Shown here piece after piece: positions 43,252-54,774 of a stretch of DNA of 64,000 nt. Each line of letters begins with the position of its first letter. Positions within the stretch are counted from its first letter, which is position 1. Position numbers and translations under genes: made by a program. Source of the stretch: Gonatopus flavifemur (lineage: Eukaryota; Arthropoda; Insecta; Hymenoptera; Dryinidae); the NCBI GenBank assembly GCA_018340375.1, contig JAFFJZ010000001.1:44632001-44696000 (forward strand), in the 5' to 3' direction. A model generated the notes under the pieces. It saw nothing but the letters and a program-made list of their open reading frames with translations, searched no databases and was not told the DNA's origin.

Positions 43252-43629
43252 TACAAATAAAAAAACAATTAAATACTCAGCCATTCAATTTCAACGATTG
43301 CTCCATTGTTTTCTTCATTCTCATGTCAATGATATCCAAATATTTATAAATATAAATTATCCGAGAATACAGTTTGGTTAATTCGACACGATTCTTATCG
43401 TATACATAGTTGATCCTCGGTCAATCGGAAGATGAACAATCAAGGTTCTCCTGTGTATAAACACAGTTGATATAATTATATAATAAGAAATACATAATAT
43501 TATTTCACATTAGTATCTGAAATCCTATGCATTCATATTATCTATTTTTTAGAAAAACAAAAAAAAACTAAACAGAAAGATCTGATAACTTTGAAGTTAG
43601 TGAATATCCTTGAAAAGGGTGGATCAAAA
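43252..43629. other. No feature seen
   Basis: AT-rich sequence without frames or paired ends. Confidence 0.4.
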
Positions 43630-43795
43630 CCCTGGTAAAAATGATCTCATAATTTTTCATAATTTCTCATAAAAGTCATTTTTTCTCATAAAAGTCCCAG
43701 TTCCTTCAGAAATTATGAGATATTGTCATAATTTCTCAAGGAATTTGGACTTTTATGAGAAATTATGAACAATTATGAGATCATTTTCGCCAGGG
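43630..43795. repeat. 166-bp CCC/GGG element with CTCATAATTT words, flanked by AA
   Basis: CCCTGGTAAAAATGATCTCA at left, TGAGATCATTTTCGCCAGGG at right; nearly all inverted repeat. It is a short relative of 18048-18989. Confidence 0.85.
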
Positions 43796-44299
43796 AATAA
43801 CTCTTTTTCCAGAAAGATTTCTTTTCAAGAGCAAATGAAGTCCTCCTATTAATCGTAACAATCGGATAATATTAAAATGAGGATAACTCTTCCACAAATT
43901 TGACAATACTTCTAGGTTGATTTGACTTATTTTTATTTCAATCCATACGAGACATTGAGTTTTCGTTTAAATCACGGAAAGGTGAATTCATAATTATCGG
44001 TTATTGCTCACACAAGACAGGTTATCTGAAATAATTTAATTCAAACAGATAAAAACAGAGCGAAAGATGTGTATCGGACTTCCGATGGGTGTGTTGCGGT
44101 GAATAAATGTGATTTTCTGTGATTGGACTACCGTCAAATTCAGCCGTATAGATAGCACAATTATGAAGATAATATGGAATCCAACGAATGAATAATAAAT
44201 TGGGATCAGAAAACTTTTCGATAAATTTTTCAACATTCCAAATCTTCTGAAGGGGAAAATAGATATGCGCTTTCATAGATTTGACTTTGAAAACAGTAA
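43796..44299. other. No gene seen
   Basis: Overlapping minus-strand frames at 44022-44276 and 44036-44236 have no recognisable domains. Confidence 0.4.
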
Positions 44300-44405
44300 C
44301 TGTTCTTTGTTTTATAGAAAATATAATGAGTTTCTATAGATTTCAATCAAATCTCAATGAAAAATTCGATATATTTTTTATAAAAAAAAAGAACAATTAC
44401 TGTTC
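44300..44405. repeat. Short TTTATAGAAAATATAATG palindromic repeat, copy 5
   Basis: CTGTTCTTTGTTTTATAG mirrors TATAAAAAAAAAGAACAATT, with TTTCTATAGATTTCAATC at the centre. Confidence 0.65.
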
Positions 44406-44713
44406 TTGGAGTTTCATCTCACAGTAAAAAATTTTGGTGCATTCATGGAAAACAATTCGCGTCGACTCAATCGCTGGCTCAGTAGAGTATTCGATACTGC
44501 CATCACGAATCATTTTACTGTTTAAGTAATTGAATTAGTTGTAGGTCCGAATTATCCGTGATGAAGGTACCTTAGGGGCAGCAGTTAAATTTCTTTTCTG
44601 TGACACAGAATCAAAAACAGTTGACAGAACAATCAAGCATAAAGCAGCAAACTATTTCAAAACACTTACATGGAATGGAAATGATTCTCAAGGGAGGGAG
44701 ATGAGTTCTGCAG

Positions 44714-44873
44714 GCACGGAAAAAAGTTATTAGCCATGAGATGAACAGCCATTTCTTCAGCTCCTAAACGAAAAAAAAGGAATAGTTGCTGAGAAATTAG
44801 CTGCCCTGTAGATGCTAAAATACTTGGCTGTAATAGTAGAAATTTAGCTGACACAGCTAAAAGTTTCTTTCCC
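44714..44873. repeat. Degraded AGCTAAAT MITE abutting the next element
   Basis: CACGGAAAAAAGTTATTAGC at the left and CACAGCTAAAAGTTTCTTTC at the right, with TTAGCTGCCCTGTAGATGCT inside. Minus frame 44666-44854 is not a gene. Confidence 0.5.
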
Positions 44874-44875
44874 TA

Positions 44876-45738
44876 CACTGAGAAAAAAATGAAGTGAGCT
44901 CAACTTAAGCGTGTATTTGGACTGTATATAGTTACCACGAAGGAATTGTATTTGAACTAAACATAATTTCGTTGAGGCAATCACACAAAATTACGCTGAT
45001 GTCGTTCAGCCAACTACATCACACTGTTATAGTATCATCAACGTTCATTTTGTTCAAATATCAATGTCATTCACTGGAGTTATCGTTGTAGTTGAATCAA
45101 TTCATCTTGTTAGTTCAAACAATTGTGGGAGAAATGTAATTGAACGCATTTTTAGTTGTAATAAAGAAATAATTATTTGAAAATCACCTGATCAGAGATG
45201 TTAGAATACAGGGTATGTAGTACATTAACAACTTTTGCAAGAGCAAAATGTGAAGCGCGCTGTAGAGAAACGGTTAGAACGTTAGGACGAAAAAGAGGAT
45301 CGCTAAAAAATATTCGTAGTGAGTCTACCATAAATTCGTAGTCAAAATATTAACAGTTGATAGTCTCATTGGTATTTTTCACAGTGAAACTATCAATTGT
45401 TAATACATCGACTACGAATTTTCAGTAGACTCACCACGAATATTTTTCAGCGATCTTTGTTTTCCCTAAATTGACAGTCATTTTTCTAAATACTAATAGA
45501 CCCGGTCTTTCCGTGTACAATTGATTGTAATAAGTATCATTTTTATGTTAAAAGAATGATGTATTTGATCAAATTACCATTTAGTTCTGTCAACTAAATC
45601 TGTAGTTGATGGGAATCAATCTTTACAAACATACGATGTAGTTGACGGAACTATTCCGTGAGATTCGCCGTATTCAAGCCCCCGATGTAGTTGAAAGAAC
45701 CAAACCGTCTTTGAGTTCACAATCTTTTTTTCTCAGTG
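44876..45738. repeat. CACTGAGAAAAAAA element (family Y) copy 1, with a nested MITE
   Basis: Starts CACTGAGAAAAAAATGAAGT after TA and ends ACAATCTTTTTTTCTCAGTG. It contains GCGCTGTAGAGAAACGGTTAG just before the nested MITE at 45286-45515. The same element lies inverted at 53528-59182, where it is complete around the tRNA-like block but split by a 4.7-kb insertion. Confidence 0.8.
45286..45515. repeat. Left-truncated palindromic MITE inside family Y copy 1
   Basis: Matches 46671-46969 (GAGGATCGCT, ATATTCGTAGTGAGTCTACC, GGTATTTTTCACAGTGAAAC, TTTCCGTG end) but lacks the left terminal 60 bp. The host also lacks its tRNA-like centre here, so a deletion removed both. Confidence 0.7.
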
Positions 45739-45965
45739 CAAATTCGCATGGGTTTGATTTCCCATGTGACATATTCGCACGAGAAACCCATGTGAAAATC
45801 TCCCATGGGAAATGACCACATGCGAAATAAACCCCGTCCCAAATTCGCATGGGAAATTTCGCATGCGAACCAACTGGGAATTTCCAGTAGGGCGGTTCTG
45901 CTCGGTTTTATCCCAGCGTCCGCTGGTTCTCAGCCGGATTTCCCTGGCATTTCCAGTAGGGATCT
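45739..45965. repeat. CCCATGCGAA-type repeat directly after family Y copy 1
   Basis: AATTCGCATGGGTTTGATTT, TTCCCATGTGACATATTCGC, CATGGGAAATTTCGCATGCG, then AACTGGGAATTTCCAGTAGG, CGG and the closing CTGGCATTTCCAGTAGGG. A longer relative starts directly at the end of family Y copy 2 (59183). Frames 45733-46003 are repeat. Confidence 0.65.
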
Positions 45966-46670
45966 TTGAACTGCCACATTCTTCATTCCTTTTGATCAAA
46001 TGATTACGTAATCTGTTTTCATAGACATCATTTAAAAATGGAATAAAATGATTTCACGTCAATTCAGATTAGATAAAAATAGCCTACAAAAGATAGGCTA
46101 GAAAATCAAATCAAAATTTCCAATGATTCCCACTTGTGCAATATATTCAACTCCTTCGGTGAACACTTTGATATGTGATAAGATTTGTACAGCCGCAATC
46201 CATGATACCGCCGACTAGAGAAATTTTAGGATACCACAGGAGATATTAGAATACACGAGATAATCATTATTTTTCGATCTCATCGATTTATTGAGTTTTC
46301 CATCGTGGAATTTTTTAGATCCGCAATGATTTTTAAAAGATGTAGAGGTTGCTTGTGAATGAATAATCATTTCATGTTTCATTTTATATGAACGAATACC
46401 TGAGAACGTAACATTGTAATACGTGATATATGTTCCATCCCAGATAACATGCTCTCACGAAGCAACGCACATGGATAAGCTTTTGCACGCAAATTGCACG
46501 CAAACCTAGGGGGAAGTTGCAAAATGTTTTCTGAGATGATACTGAAAAATTTGAATCTCTGATAAGAATCAATTTTTGTCCAGACGGGATCGAAAAACCA
46601 TTCATTGTCTGGCTTCCAACAATTCTTGTCTTGGGAAATCCAATCAACAGCTGATTGATTTCCTACCCTA
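45966..46670. other. No gene assigned
   Basis: Overlapping minus-strand frames at 46379-46690 and 46384-46647 run into the following MITE. I recognise no domain in them. Confidence 0.4.
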
Positions 46671-46969
46671 CACGGAAAGACCGGGTCCATTAGTATTTAG
46701 AAAAATGACTGTCAATTTAGGGAAAACAAAGATCGCTGAAAAATATTCGTGGTGAGTCTACTGAAAATTTGTAATCGATGTATTAACAATTGATAGTTTC
46801 ACTGTGAAAAATACCAATGAAACTATCAACTGTTAATATTTTGACTACGAATTTATGGTAGGCTCACTACGAATACTTTTCAGCGATCCTCTTTTTCCCT
46901 AAATTGACAGTCATTTTTCTAAAAGTTGATAAATTCTTCCCAAATATTAATAGACCCGGTCTTTCCGTG
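46671..46969. repeat. Complete palindromic MITE with CACGGAAAGACCGGGTC ends
   Basis: Right end GACCCGGTCTTTCCGTG; TA outside both. TTTAGAAAAATGACTGTCAA, AAAGATCGCTGAAAAATATT and their inverses fill the arms. The 45.29 kb copy is a truncated version. Confidence 0.9.
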
Positions 46970-46971
46970 TA

Positions 46972-47176
46972 GTTTAAAAAGTCCTTTGAATCCCAATCAT
47001 GAATGAAATTGAATAAAAACTTTGCAAGGATCAATAAACATCCACCCTCGTTCAAACCTGTCCAAACCCATTAAAACCGGTTAGGTTAATGATATTAAAA
47101 GGGAATTCAATAGATTTGAATGGTCATTTAAGATTGCGAAATTTGTATTAAATTTAATTATTTAACGGGTTTCAAT
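46972..47176. other. No feature seen
   Basis: Short spacer ending in the GTTTCAAT target sequence of the next element. Confidence 0.5.
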
Positions 47177-47513
47177 TAGGGGTGTGCGAGTAGTGATTTT
47201 TTCGACTCGAGTCGAGTCGAGTAATTGAAGTTTGAATTGAAAATTTTTCGAGTACCTGGTAGATTTTCGAGTACTCGAAAAATATATAATATACGTGAAT
47301 ATGAATCTGATTTATATGTTTCAGTGGATAACGATCCCTTATGTTTTCTAAGAATATTCTACTTTTTACAAATGGTGATTTATGATAATTCTAAAAAAAA
47401 TTGTCAAATCACTCGAAGACTTTCGAGTAACTCGAAAATTTCGAGTAGTAAGAAATACACGACTCGACTCGACTCGAGAATACTCGAAAATTTCGAGTAC
47501 TCGCACACGCCTA
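47177..47513. repeat. hAT-like MITE of CGAGTACTCG words, 8-bp duplication
   Basis: GTTTCAAT lies directly outside both ends (47169-47176 and 47514-47521). Ends are TAGGGGTGTGCGAGTA and TACTCGCACACGCCTA. The arms are palindromic arrays (GACTCGAGTCGAGTCGAG, TTTTCGAGTACTCGAAAA). A perfect 8-bp duplication and TAGGG ends fit hAT elements. Forward frame 47225-47605 is not a gene. Confidence 0.85.
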
Positions 47514-47696
47514 GTTTCAATATACCTTTTTCAACAGGGATACCTGGAATTCACAAATTGAAGCATTGTATCATGAAAGCAATATCCAGACGCAAGTTGA
47601 CATGAATTTTTCTATTAGGTTGCAACTAAACATTCCAATTCCTAGGAGGAATCATTCTAGTGATTGAAACATTTTGTGTCTTCCGATATTTCTCAG

Positions 47697-47815
47697 GTAG
47701 GTCTTGCACAACACTTTTCGATAAGTTTTAGACAAGAATTGGTTGAAAGCTTATCTAATAGCATTGTGCAAGACTTCTAAAACCTGTCTAAGAAATATCG
47801 CAATCCTTAAGAAAA
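47697..47815. repeat. AGGTCTTGCACAACA palindromic repeat fragment
   Basis: GTCTTGCACAACACTTTTCG and AGCATTGTGCAAGACTTCTA are mirrored; the left half matches GATGTCTTGCACAACACTTT near 10961-10990, so that site is a relic of the same unit. Confidence 0.6.
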
Positions 47816-47817
47816 CA

Positions 47818-48194
47818 GTGACCGCAAAAATCGCCTGTTTGTTTGGGACCGCGAGTTTCAGGTTGAAATGCGTTTTGGAAAATATCATATGTCGATCATT
47901 TGCGAATAAGGAACACCATTTCCCGGTGAACATAACATTGGTTTGAGAGATGAAGAAATCGATAAATCCATCATAGAATTGATTCTTTTCTATGAAGATA
48001 TTATCGAGATTTATCGGTTTTTATAAAATCTTGATCAAAATTTGATACTACTTCATCTCCAAAACCTGTGCTATGCTCACTGGGAAATGATATTCCCTCG
48101 CAAATGTTGAGCATAGAGCATTCTTTAGAATGCATTTTCACCTGAAACTGACGGTCCCAAAAGATAGGCGAAAAAAAAACTTTTTCTGCGGTCA
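47818..48194. repeat. MITE with GTGACCGCAAAAA ends
   Basis: GTGACCGCAAAAATCGCCTG and TTTGGGACCGCGAGTTTCAG on the left are mirrored by CTGAAACTGACGGTCCCAAA and TTTTTCTGCGGTCAC on the right. Frames 47743-47946, 47751-47933 and 48001-48195 lie in or across it. Confidence 0.7.
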
Positions 48195-48460
48195 CGTTTC
48201 ACGCCATTTTGACCAAAATGATTTATTTTTTCGTCAAAAAGTTGAAGGAAAAATGAAGCGTTCTGGTCAGAGCAAAGTAAATTTTCTTAAGGGAATACAC
48301 AAAATGTTTACTGGGAATAAGGCATTATCTGGCCTTGTAGATCCTTCACAAGGGTTTGGCGAGGCCTTGCGAGGTCTAAAGAATAAGTAGAGTGAATTCT
48401 ACGAGAAAATTCATGGAGTTTAGAGAAGACGGATACAAGTTTGGTGATCCAGTTCTGTAT

Positions 48461-48698
48461 CACGGAGAGAAGAGGCCTACTAAAAAGTACCATACTTTAT
48501 AGGGTTCGAGCATCAATCTTGTCCAGATCAAATTATTTACATGAAAATATCTACAAAAGTAGTATACTTCTTTAGGAAAGTCCAAGCCAGTATGGTACTC
48601 TTAGAGGTATTTTCACGTAAATAATTTGATCTGGACAAGACTGACGCTCAGACACCATAAAGTATGGTACGATTTAGCAGATCTTTTTTCTCCATGTG
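48461..48698. repeat. Palindromic MITE with CACGGAGAGAAGAGG ends
   Basis: AAAAAGTACCATACTTTATA and CTTGTCCAGATCAAATTATT mirror CATAAAGTATGGTACGATTT and AATAATTTGATCTGGACAAG; right end TTTTTTCTCCATGTG then TA. Confidence 0.8.
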
Positions 48699-49537
48699 TA
48701 GATTCTATGTTCTGATAGTTCTTTATGAATCCCTGGTATTTCAAAAAGAATTCCCAAGAATTCATCATGAATTCTTACGGAACTGACACCACGAGAGTTC
48801 ATTTGGAACTTGCTTTTGCTGCCTGGAGAAATATTCGGATATTGTTTCCTCACGTACTCATTATTTGGACAACGAGTAACAAGAATCTGTCGATACTCAA
48901 ATTACTCAGATAGTAAAAAATCCTTGATGTATTCGTAATAAATTTTGTATCAATTCTTATAGTTTCAAGGGTATTGATTATCAAATCATTCTGAATTGTT
49001 ATGCTGACTAGGTACTTCTCCCTGTTTATAATCTACGTAAAGGTACATTTGAGTCATTCGATTTGAGATTTATGGGTCAGTGTCATATTTAACAACAATA
49101 TGATGGAATGAAGAGAATGTATTGTTATCTGTAAATGTCATTTGTCTTATCGTGTGAAGAACGTATCTTATTGAGTCTTTGATTAAAATCTATATAACGT
49201 AACAGAATAATGCTCAATTCTATCGAAATGTTCTATTGAAGGTTCATGTGAGATTACGCTCTTTCTAACTACAGCCAATTCAAAATTTACTGAATTCGTC
49301 GCAGAAATTCATCAAGTTCTACTTGTTCGTTATTCGAAGCATTCACGGAAAGCATGGCTGTAAGTGAATCACTTTTAGACGAATCTAGGAATTGAAAATT
49401 TCAATCATACCCGTTAATTTGGATTTTTTGTAATTTATGAAAAGAGCTATGAAAAATGATTAGATTTTCATTCGATGTTTTTTCTGATTAAGCTTTGATT
49501 TACCTTGGAAATTTTTGGAGATCTAGCAAGGGAACTA
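48699..49537. other. No gene seen
   Basis: Forward frame 48725-48913 has no recognisable domain; the rest is AT-rich. Confidence 0.4.
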
Positions 49538-50047
49538 TCCACCAAGCACAATTTGTTACCGTATCATAACTACAATGTAACTTGAGATCACACGCAACAT
49601 CACCTGTTCGTTACATGCAATGGGCTGGTAACTTGTAATTTCACACTCATCAAAAGTTGCTACAATGTAACCACAATATGACATGTTTCATTTTAGCAAC
49701 ATCGTGGTTTCATTGATCTGTTATAAGTTACAATATTAAACCCGATATATTTTTTTCATGCCAGTTTTGAGGTTTAACACACACACATATATATGCGGGT
49801 GACTTTGAATATAAGGTCAAAAAGTGTCTACGATGCATATTTTCCAAAATAAAAAGGTCATAACAATTGCATGTAAGCGCCATGTAACCAACACGAAAAA
49901 TGTTATGTCATAGTGACGTTGCGGCTATTTTTCTTGAGTGTGAAATTACAAGTTACCTGTCTATTGCATGCAACGAGCAGGTTACATTGTATGTGATTTT
50001 GAAATTACATTACACCGATGATACAGTGACAAACTGTGTTTGGTGGG
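49538..50047. repeat. CCC/GGG-group element with CCACCAAGCACA ends, flanked by TA
   Basis: TCCACCAAGCACAATTTGTT at left; GACAAACTGTGTTTGGTGGG at right. Arms carry AACTACAATGTAACTTGAGA, TGGTAACTTGTAATTTCACA and their inverses. Confidence 0.75.
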
Positions 50048-50925
50048 TATGAATTCAGACACGTAAGAAATTATAGAGAACGGTTGAAGAAAGTGTCATA
50101 CAATAAGGAAAGATATCTTTTGAAAGTAAGAACAGTTAATAAGATTACTAATCTTATATCTTTTCATGTTGCATAAGACTTCTAACCTATTCTCAATATA
50201 TAGTTTTTCAAAACACCTTGGAGAACGAATTTGCTGCATTCGATCATTTTCTACCAAAAAAAATTTTCTTCTCTCAAAGTGAAGGAAGTATTCATGTTGA
50301 CATGATGAATTAATAACTTGTAAATTTAAGGAAAGATTCGTCATTTCGTATCCTAAAATTAATGAATAATTGAAGCTCAAATTCCTTCTCAATTCACAAT
50401 TCAGGGTCGTCAAAGAAAATTTTTCACAATTTGAATTTCTGTCTAAAATCGATAGAATTATGCTGCTTGTTATCTCATTTGAGATTCGTTTGATTCTTTA
50501 CTCTTCATGTTGAATATCAGAAACGACAATCCAAATAAAACTACAAGTCTTTATTTTAAAAATTGTCAAACAACGACGCAAATAATGATTGTGTGAATAT
50601 CGATGTTTTATTATTAAAAATTTATCAAGTTCTTAGTGAGTTTTATAAAATATCGATCACCGCAAACAGAAATGTTGTATGATACGTGAAAGTAGAACTC
50701 TTCCTGAGTATTTGAACAGAAAATTCATCGGTATCAGATGAAAATTGAGTCGACAGCAGATTTCTGTACATAAATGGATGGGAATTTTCCACTGTGATAC
50801 AAAAGGAATAATCATTTTCAGAATATTTGCAAAATATTTGGAATATTTGAAGGTGAATTACCAATGTGAAAAAAATTTCATAATTATATATAATTTATGC
50901 ATAAGTTATATGAAATCGAAAAAGT
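50048..50925. other. No gene seen
   Basis: Minus-strand frames 50096-50413 and 50643-50864 have no recognisable domains and no convincing splice context. Confidence 0.35.
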
Positions 50926-52331
50926 ACGCTGGGAAAAAAGAAGTTCCCTGTTGGAAAAACCCAGCTGGGTGCCAGCTGGGTTCGACCATGCTGAGTAGGA
51001 GCAGTAAGAATTTGGTTACATGGTTGAACCATGGTAGATAAGACCATGCTGGGTAGGACCTACCCATATGGGACCAACATGGTCCTACCTAGGTCCCCTA
51101 TAGGTAGGTCCTACTCAGCATGGTTTTACCTAGGTTAGTATGACCCAGTATGGTTCCACCTAGGTTGGCACTACCTTGCATGGTTATACCTAATTTTACT
51201 GACCTAATACCGACATAAGTTAGACCGTGTTTGATATAAACTCTGATAGCAATAAGTGAATCCTCCAAATTCCAGTGGTATGAAGCAGAATTACCCAGGG
51301 GTTTTAATTTTCATTACCTTTTACTACAGTTTCATCTCGCTGGCATTTCGAGATTTCTTTTTCATTTTTGAATGATTCAAAAAGAATTATTTCCCAAAAT
51401 TTGCAATTGTCGGTTATGATAGTGATTTTCGGGTGTAGTTGGATCCAGTAGAAGCAAGATATTCAACTCGTTCCTTGTAGGAATTATTCAATCTTCCGCA
51501 GGATTGGTGATCATCTGTAAAGGATTAATGGAGCTCTTCTAGGTCCTTTTAATCTCTATTGACTCACAGGGGAAGGAGAAATACTTTATACGATTGAAGA
51601 ACCTCATCAATCGAATAAAATGAAATATTTTCAAAATATATAGTTTACAGTATTTGTATACCGTTTTACGCTATATATAGTTTTCATACGTAACATACAA
51701 CAAAATAATTAAAATTCCAGCAATGTTGACGCAGGATATTTTGTTCGAATAATGAATTCTTAAAATTGGGATGTGAATATTTTTGAATATAAAATCATTA
51801 TAATGCTGATATATTCAAACTGCTAGAAGTTGCATGTAACCAACTTGATTCAGCTGAGACCAAGTTGGTCCAATCAAATCAAGTTGGTCCCATATTGGTT
51901 GTTGGGCCAATCATCATGGTCTGTATGGTGCAACCAACTTGGTACAGCTGGGACCAAGTTGGTCCAATTGAAACCAAGTCGGTCCCACGTTGGTTATTGG
52001 GTCACCCATCATGGTCAGTATGGTGGAACCAAGTTGGTCCATCTGGAACCAAGTTGTGCCAGCTGGGACCAAGTTGGTTCCATGTTAGACCATGCTGGGT
52101 TTTTTCAACAGGGTTGTAAAATTCACTTCTTGAGGAGTCAATATTTGGAGGATTTCAGAAACAGTTGGAGCTGCCACAATTCAAGTTGATTTTACAACAT
52201 CGAATGAAAGATATACTACAACTGATGTAAATCCTACATCCCCTAAAATTGTGGTAGCTCGAACTATTTTTTGAACTCGTCCATATATTGACTCCACAAG
52301 ATGTAAATTTTACAACTTTTTTTTCTGGGTG
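50926..52331. repeat. GTTGTAAAATT MITE split by a 1.17-kb insertion
   Basis: The left stub CGCTGGGAAAAAAGAAGTT and the remainder from 52114 (GTAAAATTCACTTCTTGAGG) are matched by the inverted right end AAATTTTACAACTTTTTTTT, then CTGGGTG. The right end preserves the uninterrupted GTTGTAAAATT. Confidence 0.75.
50946..52113. repeat. 1.17-kb CCC/GGG element with ACCAAGTTGGTCC words, verified TT duplication
   Basis: Starts CCCTGTTGGAAAAACCCAGC and ends GCTGGGTTTTTTCAACAGGG. Outside it reads AAGTT on the left and TTGTAAAA on the right, while the host's opposite arm has GTTGTAAAA, so exactly TT was duplicated. The arms are arrays: ACCATGCTGGGTAGGACC-like on the left, ACCAACTTGGTCC-like on the right. 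Forward frames 51830-52189 and 51865-52119 are repeat. Confidence 0.85.
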
Positions 52332-52420
52332 TGACAATAAATTCTTATTGGGTGTAAAAATAAATGATCCAGATTCTTTCAATGAATTCAAGTTTCATTT
52401 TCCAGAATGTACAACGAGTA
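52332..52420. other. Short spacer next to the mariner remnant
   Basis: Follows the stop of the mariner frame on the minus strand. No clear mariner terminal repeat is recognised. Confidence 0.4.
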
Positions 52421-53526
52421 ATTCAATTCATATATTCACGGTTGTTCTCTATAACCTTGAGTCAACGTTCAGGAAGCTGATGAATTTCATCACTGAAAAA
52501 CTGTTGTATTTATGGACATGATAAAATTATCTAGCCACTTTCGTATTCTAAGCACGAATTTAAAATGTATATTACACAAACCGTGCTGCATAGACCGGAA
52601 TCTCAGCCCAGCTTCATTGAGTTGTCCTTCGTTTTCAGAGCAGTATGAGACCTTGCGTTGAAATGCAACAATTCTATCAGACGGACTTTCTTGCCGATAT
52701 CTAGATGTTTTCATTCCAGTTCTTCACTCAAATGAATCAATTGACGTGAGTAGCGAACGGCAGGTACTGCTTGACCTTGATTTAAGCTCTTGATAAAGCA
52801 CGCCCTGTCCGGAAAGTCCCATAGATTCCCATGGATTCCCATAGGTACTGTGACAATAACCGCATAGAAACCGATAAGCTATTTTATTTCTATCAGAATT
52901 AATCAGGTTTTGCCGATCATGCTGATGGAAACCCATGGAACATCAGATTCCACTTAGAATCTCATAGAAACCCTTGGGTCCTGTGACAATAACCGCACAG
53001 AAACCGATAGGATATCATTGATTCCATTAGGATTTCGCCTGTCGGTTTCTATTGGCTTTTTCGCACAGGGCGCTCTTCGTATCCCATCCCACCAAATGCG
53101 AGGTTTTGGGACCTTTGAATCGTTTATTGAAACGAATTAGCAATCGAATAACAAAACACTCAATTGTTGAGGACCAAAAATCTTGCAGTGTTTTAAAACG
53201 ATGTTTCCAGTTCCACGGAGCCAATGTGAGAAGACAAATAATAATTATCCATCACATTTTGAGAGTTTGATTTTTCGTTTCGTTTGCATGAACGATTCAA
53301 ACTTTAAGAACATTTGGGACCTTCTTCCAAAAACGGTTCTCTTTCGTAACTGATGTTCATGGCTTACCCGGCTTGACACATGACTTCTTCAGTTTTAAAT
53401 TATCATAAGAAATCCACTTTTCGTCACGTGTCACAATTTCCCACAGAAAAAATTTCCCTCCTTGTTTATTCGGGAGGAATAGGCATATCATCACTCGTCG
53501 ATTTTTGTTGGCTTCGAGAAGTTCGT
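52421..53526 (-). pseudogene. Mariner transposase remnant
   Basis: The minus strand from 53526 reads ELLEANKNRR, then FFLWEIVTRDEKWISYDN: the mariner core around the first catalytic aspartate (usually VTGDEKW). LKKSCVKPGKP follows, then a stop at the codon after it. Further on are LIRFNKRFKGPK (usually LIRLNRALK) and, left of an insertion, FRSMQHGL, HFK and RKWLDNFI. The end reads EIHQLPER, then a TGA replacing the usual tryptophan codon, then KVIENN and a stop near 52421. Frameshifts, stops and an insertion at 52803-53070 make it dead. The N-terminal DNA-binding part is absent: the frame is cut at a TA by the element starting at 53528. Family identification is from remembered mariner motifs. 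Confidence 0.8.
52803..53070. repeat. CCCTG...CAGGG element in the mariner remnant, flanked by CG
   Basis: Starts CCCTGTCCGGAAAGTCCCAT and ends GGCTTTTTCGCACAGGG, CG outside both. GACAATAACCGCATAGAAAC and ACAATAACCGCACAGAAACC are direct repeats inside. Frames 52724-52936 and 53027-53224 cross its borders. Confidence 0.7.
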
Positions 53527-53983
53527 ACACTGAGAAAAAAAGATTGTGAACTCAAAGACGGTTTAGTTCTTTCAACTACATCGTGGGCTTGAATACGGCG
53601 AATCTCACGGAATAGTTCCGTCAACTACATCGTATGTTTGTAAAGATTGATTCCCATCAACTACAGATGTAGTCGACAGAACTAAATGGTAATTTGATCA
53701 AATACATCATTCTTTTAACATAAAAATGATACCTATTACAATCAATTGTACCGTATTTCATTAGATTCAATAATTATTCCAATCAACTCAATAGAAGAAT
53801 CCGTTCAAGGTCGCAAGATGTTTAATGCAAGACTATTTCATTTCAAATCATAAATATATTTATGTAAAAAAAATGTGTAAATCAAAAAGTTAATCTTCAT
53901 TTGTTTACTGTTCAATCTCTAAAATGCTTCGATATCTCACCATGATGATACCGGTAAGTGTATATATCAAATCTCATTTGAGG

Positions 53984-54057
53984 GGAATCGAACCTACCTA
54001 TCTTGAGTTTACCTACCTATCTGAGACACTAACGTCCTAACCTTTTCTCTACAGCGC
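53984..54057 (-). other. tRNA-like Pol III promoter block in family Y
   Basis: On the minus strand GGTTCGATTCC at 53994-53984 matches the B box. Upstream, near 54054-54037, TGTAGAGAAAAGGTTAGG loosely resembles an A box at suitable spacing. No complete cloverleaf can be folded by eye. It may be a SINE head captured by a DNA transposon. Confidence 0.4.
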
Positions 54058-54774
54058 GCTTCGCATTTTGCTCTTGCAAAAGTTGTTAATGTACTACATA
54101 CCCTGTATTCTAGCATCTCTGATCAGGTGATTTTCCAATAATTATTTCTTTATTACAACTAAAAATGCGTTCAATTACATTTCTCCCACAATTGTTTCAA
54201 CTAACGAAATGAATTGATTCAACTACAACGATAACTCCAGTGAATGACATTGATGTTTGAACAAAATGAACGTTGATGATACTATAACAGTGTGATGCAT
54301 GTTAGAAAAATCTGTTTGGAATTTAATATAAAAAGTTTGGAAGCAATTAACATACACAATTGTGTATTAATTTTCAAAAATTTTTGTATCCCCAAAATAA
54401 TAGACAGAATTTTTAAATTCAAGCCACAACATTATAAAAATCGATGTAAAAAAATGCATGAATTTTCAACACTATATTACTTAATTCCCAAAATTCCTCC
54501 CGAATGTTTCATCATGTTTTGTTACAAAATTAATACAAAAAATTCTGAAAATGAAAATACATATATCCTTGGTAGACATTTTCTCTGGTTAATCATAAGG
54601 CACAAGATTTTTCACTAAATTTACTTTTATTGATTTATTCAAAGATGATAAAAAAAAAAACACCAACCTTCGCTTCACTATGGTGTTTGGTGGGGAGGAA
54701 ATATGACAACACACATTCATCATTATGGTTTGGAGTAACATGTCGGCCATGTTGAAAAGTTTTTCACCCAATGG

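Noticed and set aside
46379..46690. Two overlapping minus-strand frames of 87-103 codons
   Set aside because: No domain recognised, and the longer one starts inside a MITE end.
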